In this document: positions 1 to 8,731 of the stretch, one piece after another
Layout: every line of letters begins with the position of its first letter
Position numbering within the stretch: the first letter of the stretch is position 1
Source of the DNA: Arthrobacter sp.
GTDB taxonomy: Bacteria > Actinomycetota > Actinomycetes > Actinomycetales > Micrococcaceae
Assembly: GCF_031179985.1 (NCBI RefSeq)
Contig: NZ_JAPSHJ010000019.1
Coordinates: forward strand, 11,125 to 75,124
DNA: 64,000 bases
Direction of reading: 5' to 3'
Made by a program: the position numbers and the translations under genes
The notes under the pieces: generated by a model
The model's database searches: none
What the model was told of the DNA's origin: nothing
Seen by the model: the letters and a program-made list of their open reading frames with translations, nothing else

Positions 1-252
1 GGCGACGTGAATAGTCCCGACGATGTTTGCATTGAGCCCCGGCAGGTCCTCAGCCGGAATCCAGTACTCAAGTACGGTTTTCCCACCAGCCTGCTGAACC
101 TCATAGCGGTCAATAAAGTTCTTGCGGAGCTGGAAACGCGTAACGAAGCCAGCACCGCTCGCCTTGACGTTCCAATCCCGAGCAATCATCGTCGCGTATT
201 CCAAGGCAAGCTCCTCCGGGCCGGTCGGACGCCACAAGGTCACGGTCTCCAT
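1..252 (-). CDS. Conserved small protein, 3' end cut by window edge; apparent internal deletion
   Basis: An open frame from an ATG at 252 runs off the left edge without a stop (84 codons visible). It begins METVTLWRPTGPEELAL and continues with a segment reading IARDWNVKASGAGFVTRF and later EYWIPAEDL. From memory this matches a conserved family of about 110 residues, often labelled ADP-ribosylation/crystallin J1. In remembered relatives an aromatic and proline-rich stretch of roughly 25-30 residues lies between ELAL and the IARDWNV segment. Here the two are almost fused, suggesting an in-frame deletion. It lies tail-to-tail with nothing visible and downstream of a decayed glycosidase gene on the same strand. 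The function of the family is not known to me. The frame itself is well supported; the name is weak. Confidence 0.5.
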   Translation of the reverse strand, partial: METVTLWRPTGPEELALEYATMIARDWNVKASGAGFVTRFQLRKNFIDRYEVQQAGGKTVLEYWIPAEDLPGLNANIVGTIHVA

Positions 253-353
253 ACTCGGATCCTGCCATCTGTTGTGCTGTGTACAGATCGAAGGTTCACG
301 AGTTTAGTCGTGCTGGTCATGGCCGGGCTTGGTTGCGACGCCTCTCCCCACAG

Positions 354-1315
354 TCACAACAGCCGCTCGCGTTCAGCCACCACAGTACTGCCGACCACAC
401 TGTATACACTCCCCCAGGCGGCGCTCAGCCGTTTATATTCTTCGGACGTCACCGGAGGCACGACGCCGTGGCATGGGTTCGGCGGCAGCCGAAAGTCCTG
501 GGAGGCAGTCCATTGCCCGCCGGCCAGATTGGTCGTTTCGAAGGGAACGTAACGGCGATCCAGCGTGAACTCATCGCTCCAGAGGTAGCACTTGTCCTCA
601 GTGTTCGACTTGTACCCCAAGGGGCCCTCACCCTGGCTGATCGGGCCAAGGCCGATACCCTCCCCCAGCGGCTTCCAGTCGGCAGCGGAGGGACGGTGAT
701 GTTGCGGAGAAGATCGACTTCCCCAGGGGCAGCCCGCTGATGCGGCTGCGTTCGTCCTTGAGGAAGCGGCAGCAGAGGCCCCCGTCCTTGATCACTGTAG
801 TGTCGATCGTGGACCATCCCCTATCGATCCATACGCGAGGCTCCGAGAACTCACGGAAGTCACGTGTGGTGGCGTACATGATCCGGTTGTAGCTCTGACC
901 TTCATGTTCGGCGTTCTCATAGAGGGTCGAGGACCAATGTACGAGGAAGGCGTCCTGCTCAGGATCCCGGACCGATTCCGGTGCCCAGGTGTTACCTGCT
1001 TCCTGTGGTGCGACCTCAACGAGGCGGCCCTCTCCGCAGTTCACCAGATCCGTCGACTCCCAGCAACGAACAATGTGCGGGTCACCCACGCCGCACTCCC
1101 CCAAAGCCGGGTACAGGACCGGTTTTGCCGCCGTTGAGGTCTTCGAAGTGCAGCGGGTTGTTCCCATCGCTCAGGGCGAAATGGATGTGCTCACCGTCTT
1201 CGCGTTTGAAATGGAGGTACAGGTACCCCGCATACCTACGCTGGAACTTGGATTGGATCACTTTTTCTGTCGTCAGGAGGAAGCGGGGCGGGATGATCGC
1301 CCCGGGAAGCACCAC
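354..1315 (-). pseudogene. Decayed GH43-type glycosidase
   Basis: Three consecutive minus-strand segments in different frames together resemble one glycoside hydrolase of the GH43 five-bladed beta-propeller type. The first (about 1130-1315) gives a YLYLHFKREDGEHIHFALSD strand followed by HFEDLNGGK. The second (about 670-1150) continues with PVLYPALGECGVGDPHIVR, NTWAPES and an R-M-Y-A-T-T-R-D-F blade. The third (354-680) continues with GPLGYKSNTEDKCYLWSDEF and a C-terminal HGVVPPVTSEEYKRL. Frame changes are needed near 1125-1135 and near 670-690, so at least two indels separate the parts. No single frame could make a full enzyme. It lies just past the 3' end of the ROK regulator, on the same strand, and may once have supplied sugar to the neighbouring catabolic operon. 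Sequencing error is an alternative, but two independent shifts favour decay. Confidence 0.65.
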
Positions 1316-1430
1316 TGAGATATCGTTATCCTAGGGCAGCAAAACGCAGCTTTCCAGCCTTAGGTGAGCCAAACAGGTACGTTCGGGTCCGTCTCGCCAA
1401 GAAATCTGCAGACGCTGGTTGCCCACCTCA

Positions 1431-2669
1431 TCACACACCCAAGGAGCCAGCTGCCGGGCGGTCAACGAGCCGGCTGAACATTTCAGGCGAAGTGGTCAGC
1501 ATGGACAGAGCCATAGCTGCGCCTCCTGCTGCGCCGGCTTCCGGACCCCCACCAAGGTCTGAGACCACGACTTCCAGGGCGGCCGATGGGGTGAGAGCGT
1601 AACGATTAATGCTCTCCCGCAGCGGGTCCAGCACAACTGCTCCGGCCAGCGACGTTTGGCCGCCCACCACGATCCGCTGCGGGTTGAGCAAGTTGCACAT
1701 GCTCGCCAGGAGGCGCCCCACCACGGATCCGGCTTCGGACAGAACATTCTGGACGGACCGGTCTCCTGCGGCGTTCGCGGCAAGCACGTCATCCATAGTT
1801 GCATCCGGACCTAAAGTAGCCGCCAGGCGGTTCAGTATGGCCGGAGTTCCTGCGAAGAGAACGAGACATCCGTGGTTTCCACACCTGCACGCCGGCCCGT
1901 TAACGTCTATGGAGGTATGGCCCAGCTCTCCGGCACCTCCGCCGGATCCCCGGTAGAGCTCCCCGCCGAAGAGGAATCCCGCTGCTATTCCACTGGACAT
2001 GCTCACGTACATAAGATCCCGGATTCCCTGCCCGGCTCCCCACTTTGCCTCCGCTATCGCTTCGAGGCGGACGTTGTTGTCGATGAAGACAGGAACGCCG
2101 AGGCGACGGTTCATTTCCTGCCGCGCGTTGATGCCGTGCCATGGCTGGTCAGCCAGCGCCCCGTGCACGATGCCATCCACCGGGTTAATCTGCCCGGGCA
2201 GCCCGATCCCGACGCCGAGAAGGTCATCACGGTCTCCACCGCCCTCCTTCAGTGCGCGGTCAAGGAGGTAGACGGCCGCCTCAGCGCGGAGCTGCCAATC
2301 ATCCTTGGCACCGATGGCCGCCTCAGCCGATGCCACTTCATTGCCCATCAGGTCCGTGATCCGGACACAGATCCTGTCGAGCACCTGACTCATGCCTGCG
2401 ATCCATCCCGCATCCGGGCTGAACGCCAGCTGATCGCCAGCCCTGCCGTCCACTTCGTCCCCACCCTCAACCCGCTCTGAGAGCTCCACAAGCACGCCGC
2501 GCTCCATCAGCTCGCGCGTAATGGTGGTGATGGTGGTGCGCGAAATACCCAAACGCCTTGCCATCTCGGCACGGTGCATGGGACCTTGACTGACCACCAG
2601 GTCCAGGACGTGCAGGGAGTTGGATAGTCGGAGGTTGCGGAGGGAGCCTCCGCTTCGGGCTGAATTCAC
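1431..2669 (-). CDS. ROK-family transcriptional regulator
   Basis: A 412-residue ROK (repressor, ORF, kinase) protein. An N-terminal winged helix-turn-helix of MarR/NagC type spans about residues 12-62 (MARRLGISRTTITTITREL). The ROK sugar-kinase-like domain follows, with the zinc motif CRCGNHGC at 261-268. The kinase phosphate-binding motif is degenerate (YVSMSSGIAAGF), so it is probably a sugar-sensing regulator rather than an active kinase. The start chosen is the GTG at 2669: an actinobacterial -10-like CATAAT lies exactly six bases upstream, which would give a leaderless mRNA; the purine-rich GAGGGA touches the start codon and is too close for a normal Shine-Dalgarno. An upstream extension to 2846 overlaps the divergent operon and is rejected. 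It faces the sugar importer operon and is its likely regulator. Confidence 0.88.
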   Translation of the reverse strand: MNSARSGGSLRNLRLSNSLHVLDLVVSQGPMHRAEMARRLGISRTTITTITRELMERGVLVELSERVEGGDEVDGRAGDQLAFSPDAGWIAGMSQVLDRICVRITDLMGNEVASAEAAIGAKDDWQLRAEAAVYLLDRALKEGGGDRDDLLGVGIGLPGQINPVDGIVHGALADQPWHGINARQEMNRRLGVPVFIDNNVRLEAIAEAKWGAGQGIRDLMYVSMSSGIAAGFLFGGELYRGSGGGAGELGHTSIDVNGPACRCGNHGCLVLFAGTPAILNRLAATLGPDATMDDVLAANAAGDRSVQNVLSEAGSVVGRLLASMCNLLNPQRIVVGGQTSLAGAVVLDPLRESINRYALTPSAALEVVVSDLGGGPEAGAAGGAAMALSMLTTSPEMFSRLVDRPAAGSLGV

Positions 2670-2675
2670 TCCCTC

Positions 2676-2681
2676 ATTATG
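2676..2681 (-). promoter_or_regulatory. -10 box of leaderless ROK regulator gene
   Basis: CATAAT on the minus strand ends six bases before the GTG start at 2669, placing the likely first transcribed base at the start codon. No convincing -35 hexamer is visible. Confidence 0.4.
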
Positions 2682-2722
2682 TACGACCGTCCGTAAAAAA
2701 GAAAGACTGTGTGTAAAGAGTC

Positions 2723-2749
2723 TTGACACATACACGTGAGGGCCCTCAC
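2723..2749 (+). promoter_or_regulatory. Promoter -35 with overlapping palindromic operator for sugar operon
   Basis: A consensus TTGACA lies at 2723-2728. Thirteen to seventeen bases later there is no good TATAAT, but a perfect 14-bp palindrome GTGAGGGCCCTCAC occupies 2736-2749, in the spacer and expected -10 zone. It sits between the divergent ROK gene and the importer operon. It is a natural candidate binding site for that regulator, though this is inference. Confidence 0.4.
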
Positions 2750-2821
2750 ACTGAGTCGGGGATCGGTCCAACCCATTACACACCTCGGCCTTTGAGGCCC
2801 GTAGCGATGAAGGTACGTCAA

Positions 2822-4183
2822 ATGAATGTACAAAAGCATGTATCACGCCGCAGTCTATTGGGCGGCGCTGCCCTGTTTGCCGGCTTTGCAGCCACAGGCG
2901 GCGTGCTGACAGGATGCTCGGCGAGTGCGGCGGGTGGAGGGGCCGCCAAAAAGCCGGGTGGCCTGACGATTATGGGCAATCCCGGTGAGATCACGCAGGA
3001 GGTCATCGACGCCTGGGTTAAGGACCACCCCGATGTGCCCATCACCCTGATCAAGGACGATCCGACCAGGCTCAATGCCATGATGGCCGCGGGAACCCCG
3101 CCGGACCTGGCCAGGAGCCTTGGGGCCATCAGCACTGCCAACCTGGCAAGCCGCGGCCTTGCGTTGGACCTGGATCCGTATCTGGCAAAGTCGAGCACAC
3201 TCAAGGAGTCCGATCTGGCCAAGATCAACGACGTCTGGCGTTGGGACGGAAGCAAGCAGGGCAGCGGACCGCGTTACGGCTTCGTCAAGGATTGGTCCCA
3301 GGATTCCATGTTCTGGTACAACACCGAGGCCTTTAGTGCGGCCGGCATCCCGCTTCCCACCATGGACAAGCCGCTCACCTATGACCAGCTGCTCGAATAC
3401 GCCGAGCCCATGACAAAGCGTGGCGGAGGCAAGGTGGAACAGTATGGGCTGTTCGCCACCGCTCCAACCATCGAGGCAATCTCTTCCATGGTGGCCACCA
3501 CCAACGGACGTGTCTTCAATGACGATCTGACCAAGGCGGACTTCACAAGCCCTGAGGCCATGCAGGCGCTGCAGTGGCACATCGATGTCGCCAAAAAGCA
3601 GGTCGGCTACACGCTGTTGGATCCGAATCCGGACGGCTGGGACTGGCCGCCGTTTGATGCCAAGAGGACTGCAATGGCGTTGGCCGGCTACTGGTTTGGC
3701 GGTATGGTGGCAACGAATCCCAAAACCGCCGAGTTCGCCCGTCTCGCGCCTGCCCCGATGATGGGCGCAAAGCGCGTCAGCCCCACCACGTCGGCTACGG
3801 GCTACTGGATTTCCTCAAAAACTGCCATGAAGGACGAGGCCTACGCGTTCCTTGAGTGGTATTGCTGCACCGGCCCCAACGCCAAGGTGAGGGCACAGAC
3901 CGGCGTGGGGCTGCCGGCCGTCAAGGCCCTGGCTTCTGAACTGCCGCAGTCCCAGCCGTACCAGACCGATGCACTGAAAGTGCAGCGCAATGAAGAGCAG
4001 TACCTGGAGGTTCTCCCCTTCAGCCCTTACGCCCAGGCGGTAGCTGTTAGCGCTGCCATCGCTGAACTCTTCCCCCGCGCGGTGAAGGGCGAGTTGTCTG
4101 CCGGCCAGTTCGCGGACCAGGCGACCACTGCTGTGAACGATCTCCTCAAGCAGGGCATGGAACTTGCCGGCAAGAAGGGTTAA
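2822..4183 (+). CDS. ABC sugar importer, substrate-binding lipoprotein
   Basis: A 453-residue extracellular solute-binding protein of family 1 (maltose/multiple-sugar type). The N-terminus carries a twin-arginine-like SRRSLL at residues 8-13, a hydrophobic stretch and a lipobox LTGC with the lipidated Cys at 32, so it should be exported and anchored to the outer face of the membrane. The mature part has the usual features of the family (PVTLIKDDP-like strand near the N-terminus, a conserved W-Y-N region WYNTEAFSAAGI, and an Ala-rich C-terminal helix). The ATG at 2822 is chosen because GAAGG lies eight bases upstream; an in-frame ATG at 2807 is possible. It is the first gene of the operon, five bases before the first permease gene. 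The ligand cannot be told from sequence. Confidence 0.9.
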   Translation: MNVQKHVSRRSLLGGAALFAGFAATGGVLTGCSASAAGGGAAKKPGGLTIMGNPGEITQEVIDAWVKDHPDVPITLIKDDPTRLNAMMAAGTPPDLARSLGAISTANLASRGLALDLDPYLAKSSTLKESDLAKINDVWRWDGSKQGSGPRYGFVKDWSQDSMFWYNTEAFSAAGIPLPTMDKPLTYDQLLEYAEPMTKRGGGKVEQYGLFATAPTIEAISSMVATTNGRVFNDDLTKADFTSPEAMQALQWHIDVAKKQVGYTLLDPNPDGWDWPPFDAKRTAMALAGYWFGGMVATNPKTAEFARLAPAPMMGAKRVSPTTSATGYWISSKTAMKDEAYAFLEWYCCTGPNAKVRAQTGVGLPAVKALASELPQSQPYQTDALKVQRNEEQYLEVLPFSPYAQAVAVSAAIAELFPRAVKGELSAGQFADQATTAVNDLLKQGMELAGKKG

Positions 4184-4188
4184 CGCAG

Positions 4189-5160
4189 GTGAGTACTCTC
4201 TCTCCGGCTAGAGATGTTCGCCAAAAGAGCCGGCGGGGAAGCACCGGCTTCAGAGGCTCGGGCACTTTCTACGCCTTTATCTCCCCCTGGCTGATCGGGA
4301 CAGTGCTCCTGACGCTGTTTCCGCTCGGCTATGCACTGTGGATCAGCTTCACAAACTGGGACGGAATAGCACCGAACCAGAATTGGATTGGACTGAAAAA
4401 CTACACAGATGCGTTGAGTGATCCCCGCATGTGGGCCAGTCTGCAGCGCACCGGCCTGCTCGCCCTTGCCATTGTGCCCATCACAATCTGCGGAGGACTG
4501 GGACTGGCGCTGCTGCTGAACGAAAAGGTCCACTGGCGATCAGGCCTGCGGATGCTCGTTTATCTGCCGGCCATCGTGCCGCCCGTCGCGGCGACGCTGA
4601 CCTGGAAGTTGCTGTTCGACCGTGACAGCGGCGCCATCAACGGCGTTCTTGCGATCTTCGGGGCGGATGCGGTGAGCTGGATGACCGGCAACACGGTGTT
4701 CGTGGTCCTGTTGGTGGTCATGCTGTGGGGCATTGGCGCCGGCGTGCTGATCAACCTGGCCGCCCTGCAGGACGTTCCCGCAGAGCTTCATGAGGCCGCG
4801 CGGCTGGATGGGGCAAACGCCTTCAACTCATTCTGGCACGTCACGCTACCGAGCATCTCGCCGGTACTTCTTTTCCAAGTGATCACTACCACCATCGGCG
4901 TCCTGCAGACGTTCGTCCCGGCGCTCCTGCTGTCACCGGCCAACGGTCCGGCAGCTATCACGGCCGTACCTGAGGCGAACCGGATTTTCATGGTGGACGT
5001 CTATGCCCAGTACTTCGCGTACTCCAAGTATGGGTATGCGTCTGCGATGCTTTGGCTCTTCTTCCTGGTCATCCTGGTGGTCACCATCATTACGTTCAAG
5101 ATCGGCGGACGCACCGTGTTCTACGCCGTCGATCCCTCCAAAGAAGGGAAAGAGGGATGA
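4189..5160 (+). CDS. ABC sugar importer permease, MalF-like
   Basis: A 323-residue inner-membrane permease of the binding-protein-dependent transport family. It has a hydrophobic first segment (YAFISPWLIGTVLLTLFPLGYAL, about residues 28-50), five further membrane spans, and the cytoplasmic EAA loop LHEAARLDGANAFNSFWHVTLP (about residues 198-220) that docks to the ATPase. The GTG start at 4189 follows AAGAAGGG by nine bases, lying inside the end of the preceding gene. It overlaps the next permease gene by four bases (ATGA), implying translational coupling. No ATPase gene accompanies the two permeases, so a shared MsiK-type ATPase encoded elsewhere is likely, as is known for many actinobacterial sugar importers of this class. 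Confidence 0.92.
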   Translation: MSTLSPARDVRQKSRRGSTGFRGSGTFYAFISPWLIGTVLLTLFPLGYALWISFTNWDGIAPNQNWIGLKNYTDALSDPRMWASLQRTGLLALAIVPITICGGLGLALLLNEKVHWRSGLRMLVYLPAIVPPVAATLTWKLLFDRDSGAINGVLAIFGADAVSWMTGNTVFVVLLVVMLWGIGAGVLINLAALQDVPAELHEAARLDGANAFNSFWHVTLPSISPVLLFQVITTTIGVLQTFVPALLLSPANGPAAITAVPEANRIFMVDVYAQYFAYSKYGYASAMLWLFFLVILVVTIITFKIGGRTVFYAVDPSKEGKEG

Positions 5161-6047
5161 CGCTTATCGGTCACCGTCCCCAAACGGAGTCCCCGACCGC
5201 CCCGCCGGAACTCCCGATCCGGCAAAGCCGGGAACGCAAGAACGGGGTCGCCTTCGTGATATTGGTAGTGGTTTGCGCCATGCTCTTCCTTCCGGTCCTT
5301 TGGCTTCTCCTTACGGCCTTGAAAACGCCCCAGCAGTTGGCCTCCGATCCCATCACCTGGATTCCAACGCAGCCGCAAGTGCAGAACTTTATCGATGCCA
5401 CAATAGTCCTGCCTTTCTGGGCCTATGCCGCCAATTCGCTCTTCCTGTCCACGGTGACCGGCGTCCTGACCACCGTCAGCTCAGCGCTGGTCGGCTACGG
5501 GTTCGCCCGCCTCAACGGCAAGGGAAAGAAGGTCCTCTTCGGGATCCTGATAGCCATGATGATGACACCCCCCATCATCACCCTCATACCCACCTACCTG
5601 CTGTTCGCGAAGGTCGGGTTGGTCGGCACCTACTGGCCGTGGGTCTTGTGGGGTATGGCTGGCGCTCCTTACCTCATCTTCCTCTACCGCCAGTTCTTCG
5701 CCCAGCTTCCCCGGGAACTTGAGGAGGCCGCCATCCTTGACGGATGCGGACGGCTGCGAATCTTTGTGCAAATCTTCCTGCCGCTCTCCAAACCCGTCGT
5801 CATCACCGCTTTTGTTCTTTCCTTCAACGGCGTGTGGGGCGACTTCATCGCTCCGCAGCTCCTGCTCAACCAGGACAACACCACGTTGGCGGTGGCCATC
5901 ACAACCGGCTATGTCAACTCCCAAGGGTTCCCGATCAACAACCTGCTCGCTGCCGGCGCCGTGCTCTATGTCCTCCCCGTTCTCATCATGTTCTTTTTCG
6001 TCCAGCGGTCCTATGTCAACGGGTTCGCGACCTCAGGCATGAAATAG
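5157..6047 (+). CDS. ABC sugar importer permease, MalG-like
   Basis: A 296-residue second permease subunit of the same importer. A single N-terminal membrane segment (FVILVVVCAMLFLPVLWLLL) is followed by the typical short periplasmic loop and five more spans. The EAA loop LEEAAILDGCGRLRIFVQIFLPLSKP is clear in the C-terminal half. The ATG at 5157 overlaps the stop codon of the upstream permease (ATGA) and is preceded by GAGGG, so the longer upstream frame is not used. The protein pairs with the MalF-like subunit to form the membrane channel. The next gene begins 16 bases downstream and is metabolic, tying import to the catabolic enzymes. Confidence 0.92.
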   Translation: MTLIGHRPQTESPTAPPELPIRQSRERKNGVAFVILVVVCAMLFLPVLWLLLTALKTPQQLASDPITWIPTQPQVQNFIDATIVLPFWAYAANSLFLSTVTGVLTTVSSALVGYGFARLNGKGKKVLFGILIAMMMTPPIITLIPTYLLFAKVGLVGTYWPWVLWGMAGAPYLIFLYRQFFAQLPRELEEAAILDGCGRLRIFVQIFLPLSKPVVITAFVLSFNGVWGDFIAPQLLLNQDNTTLAVAITTGYVNSQGFPINNLLAAGAVLYVLPVLIMFFFVQRSYVNGFATSGMK

Positions 6048-6062
6048 GAAAGGCCTGACCCA

Positions 6063-7193
6063 GTGAAAATTACGGACCTGGAAGTCCTCACCATCGACGA
6101 CGGCGGCGCCCTGATGATGGTCGTTGTCCACACCGACGAAGGAATCTTCGGCGTCGGAGAGGTTGGGCTTCGCTCACGCCAGTTGGCGGTTCGGGGAGCC
6201 TTGGAGCACTTCAAGCCGCTTCTCATCGGCAACGACCCCTTCCGCACGGAACATCTGTGGCAGGTCATGTCGCGGTCCGGCTTCTACCCCGCGGACCGCG
6301 TTCTCGCCTCGGCCATCTCGGCGGTGGACATTGCCCTGTGGGATCTAAAGGGCAAGGCGCTGGAGATTCCGGTTTATGAGTTGTTGGGGGGAGCAGTCCG
6401 GGACCGGGTGAAGTGCTACCGGCATATCTGGGGCGTGGACCATGCTGAACTTATCGACAATGCCCGGAAGGCCTTCGAGCAAGGTTGGACCGTCGGGCGG
6501 CTCTCTGTACCGTCTGAAGGGGATCTGCTGGAACCCCGCGCAGCTACCCGCCACGCCCTTGCCGAAGTGGCAGCTGTACGGGACGAACTCGGAAGCGGGT
6601 TCGAGCTGATCCTGGACGTGCACACCCGCCTGGAACTTCCGGAAGCCACGGCACTGTGCCGGGAACTGGAGGGGGCTAACATGTACTTCATCGAGGATCC
6701 GCTGCGCTGGGAGAATCCTGACATCTACCGGACGCTACGGCAGCGCACCTCCGTTCCGCTGGCCGCAGGCGAGCAGGCGGCGTCCAAATGGGAAATCCGG
6801 CCTCTTATTGAGCAGGACCTCATTGACTACGCCCGCTTCGATATCTGCATTGTGGGAGGTTTCACCGAGGCGAAGAAGATCGCCGGCTGGTGCGAGTCCC
6901 ACCACATCCGTACAGCCACCCACAACCCGTTGGGGCCCATCGCCACTGCAGCATCATTGCACCTGAACATGACCCTGCCCACCTTCGGCATCCAGGAGCA
7001 GTATCAGCTTCCGGGCACCGAGGCCAACGACGTGTTCCCGGTTCAGGCAACCATGGACGGGGAATGGATGCGCCGTCCCGAGGCCCCCGGTCTCGGCTTG
7101 GAAGTGGACCTTGATGCTGCCCGGGCTCATCAGATCCAGCCACCTCCCATGCCGCAACTCCGTAGACTCGACGGATCATTCACCAACTGGTGA
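6063..7193 (+). CDS. Enolase-superfamily sugar-acid dehydratase, galactonate-dehydratase-like
   Basis: A 376-residue mandelate racemase/muconate lactonizing enzyme family protein. The N-terminal capping domain is followed by a TIM barrel with the three metal ligands in standard context: D185 (LILDVHTRL), E211 (YFIEDP) and E237 (AAGEQ). The C-terminal HNPLGPIATAAS around H287 resembles the HCPLGPIALAA motif of D-galactonate dehydratase DgoD, and H187 next to D185 fits the second catalytic His. The likely reaction is dehydration of a sugar acid (galactonate or similar) to a 2-keto-3-deoxy acid. GTG start at 6063 behind a GGAAAGG. Exact substrate is inference; other acid-sugar dehydratases (mannonate, gluconate, aldarate) share the fold. 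Confidence 0.82.
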   Translation: MKITDLEVLTIDDGGALMMVVVHTDEGIFGVGEVGLRSRQLAVRGALEHFKPLLIGNDPFRTEHLWQVMSRSGFYPADRVLASAISAVDIALWDLKGKALEIPVYELLGGAVRDRVKCYRHIWGVDHAELIDNARKAFEQGWTVGRLSVPSEGDLLEPRAATRHALAEVAAVRDELGSGFELILDVHTRLELPEATALCRELEGANMYFIEDPLRWENPDIYRTLRQRTSVPLAAGEQAASKWEIRPLIEQDLIDYARFDICIVGGFTEAKKIAGWCESHHIRTATHNPLGPIATAASLHLNMTLPTFGIQEQYQLPGTEANDVFPVQATMDGEWMRRPEAPGLGLEVDLDAARAHQIQPPPMPQLRRLDGSFTNW

Positions 7194-7204
7194 AAGGGCA
7201 ATTT

Positions 7205-8044
7205 ATGGTCTCAGGGGCAGAAGAGGGAACCACTCCTCCCCTCGTTGTGGTTACAGGCGCGGCCGGGCATGTCGGGCAACTGACATCCCAAGCCCTCGCC
7301 GGGCACTACCGGCTCAGGCTCATTGATCTGGACTGGCCTGTGGGCGACTCGCGGGACGATGTGAACGGCATCGAACGGCTGGCCCTGGACCTCACAGAAC
7401 GTGGCGCTTGGGACGCGGCGATCGAGTCGGCCCAAGCCGTGGTCCATCTGGCGGGAAACGCTCATCCTGAAATAGAGGCGCGGACCGCCGTCGAGGGCGG
7501 AGCTATGCTCGCTGCAGGACTGGCAGCCGCGGCGTCGGGCTCCGCCCACCTGAAGAGGATCGTGTTCGCCAGTTCCATCCACACCATGGGTCTGTATCAC
7601 CGGGAGGCGCAGTACCCCATCCGCCAACACTGGCCATCGCGCCCCTGCTGTGAATACGGCGCCGCCAAAGTATTCTCCGAGAACCTGCTGGAAATCCTGA
7701 CCGAACGAACGCCCGTCTCCGTGGTTTGCCTGCGGCTTGGCCTGACTGGCTACGCTCCGGTGACCACCGGCTACGCCTCCCAGTGGCTGGGTCCTGGAGA
7801 CTACGCTCAGCTGCTTCACGCATCATTGACGGTTCCGATGAGGTACGGAACGTACCTGGGAGTTTCCGCAGGTGCCACCCGGAAATGGGACCTGACCGAA
7901 ACAATCAGGGACCTCGGATTCCACCCCGGCGACCCCACACCCGCCCCCGTAGCCTCAAAAACCGGGGAAAACCAGGTTCCTCAACATTGCCTGATGTTCC
8001 GCCCGCCAACCCTCCCGCCTTCACCTGACCATGCAGAGGATTAA
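7205..8044 (+). CDS. NAD-dependent sugar dehydrogenase, uronate-dehydrogenase-like
   Basis: A 279-residue extended short-chain dehydrogenase/epimerase-fold protein. The Rossmann motif VTGAAGHVG is at about residues 16-24, a conserved IVFASSIHT at 119-127, and the catalytic Y151-x3-K155 (EYGAAK). The segment SQWLGPGDYAQLLHASL and overall length fit the uronate dehydrogenase group, which oxidises C1 of hexuronates to the aldaric lactone with NAD. In this operon it could supply the lactone hydrolysed by the SMP-30 enzyme. A related substrate such as an aldose is equally possible, because the downstream kinase and aldolase fit aldonate rather than aldarate chemistry. ATG at 7205 is preferred (AAAGGG six bases upstream); a GTG at 7190 overlaps the preceding stop. 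Confidence 0.78.
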   Translation: MVSGAEEGTTPPLVVVTGAAGHVGQLTSQALAGHYRLRLIDLDWPVGDSRDDVNGIERLALDLTERGAWDAAIESAQAVVHLAGNAHPEIEARTAVEGGAMLAAGLAAAASGSAHLKRIVFASSIHTMGLYHREAQYPIRQHWPSRPCCEYGAAKVFSENLLEILTERTPVSVVCLRLGLTGYAPVTTGYASQWLGPGDYAQLLHASLTVPMRYGTYLGVSAGATRKWDLTETIRDLGFHPGDPTPAPVASKTGENQVPQHCLMFRPPTLPPSPDHAED

Positions 8045-8047
8045 GCC

Positions 8048-8731
8048 ATGGACGACACAAGCTCCAAACTGCTGACGAGCCTGCGGAATAAGAAGCTGCT
8101 CGCCATCATTCGCGGGAACAACGCGGAAGCCTGCTTCAACACCGCCATGACGCTGATCAATGCAGGGATAACAATCCTGGAGGTATCCCTCACCACGACG
8201 GATGCCTTCAAGCTCATCAGCCGGATCCATGAAACCGCTGCCGGGCGGGTCCTCCTGGGGGCCGGTACAGTCCTCACACCCGGGCAGGTGCATGAAGCCC
8301 GGGACGCCGGCGCGCAGTTCATCGTCACCCCCTGCCTCGCGCCCAGCACAGACGCCGCTTTCAAACTTGGACTTCCCAGTCTCGTTGGCGCGCTCTCGCC
8401 TGCCGAGGTTTACGCGGCGGCACGTGCAGGGGCAACGGCAGTGAAATTATTCCCGGCAAGCGTTGGAGGCCCCTCCTACCTGAAAGCACTGCGCGAGCCC
8501 TTCCCACACATCGAATTCATCCCGGTAGGAGGCGTTGACGCCGAATCTGTGACTGAATACCTTCAGGCCGGTGCCCTCGCCGTCGGAGCAGGCAGCCCGT
8601 TGACACACGATGCACCCCGAGGCGGGAGCCTTTCTGAACTCGGTGACCGCGCCCGGAAATTCATCGGCCTCACGCAGGCCGCCTCCGCCCGAAGCCACCA
8701 TGCGGAAGGCCTGCGCCAATGGACGTCCTGA
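8048..8731 (+). CDS. 2-keto-3-deoxy-6-phospho sugar acid aldolase (KDPG/KDPGal type)
   Basis: A 227-residue class I aldolase of the Eda/DgoA family. The catalytic residues are in textbook positions: E45 in ILEVSLTT and the Schiff-base K133 in AVKLFPAS. LLGAGTV at 69-75 and FIVTPCL at 91-97 are the other signature strands. It cleaves 2-keto-3-deoxy-6-phosphogluconate or -galactonate to pyruvate and glyceraldehyde 3-phosphate. It starts three bases after the dehydrogenase stop and overlaps the kinase gene by 13 bases, so it is part of the same operon. With a DgoD-like dehydratase next to it, the galacto epimer is a reasonable guess, but sequence alone does not settle the epimer. Confidence 0.88.
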   Translation: MDDTSSKLLTSLRNKKLLAIIRGNNAEACFNTAMTLINAGITILEVSLTTTDAFKLISRIHETAAGRVLLGAGTVLTPGQVHEARDAGAQFIVTPCLAPSTDAAFKLGLPSLVGALSPAEVYAAARAGATAVKLFPASVGGPSYLKALREPFPHIEFIPVGGVDAESVTEYLQAGALAVGAGSPLTHDAPRGGSLSELGDRARKFIGLTQAASARSHHAEGLRQWTS

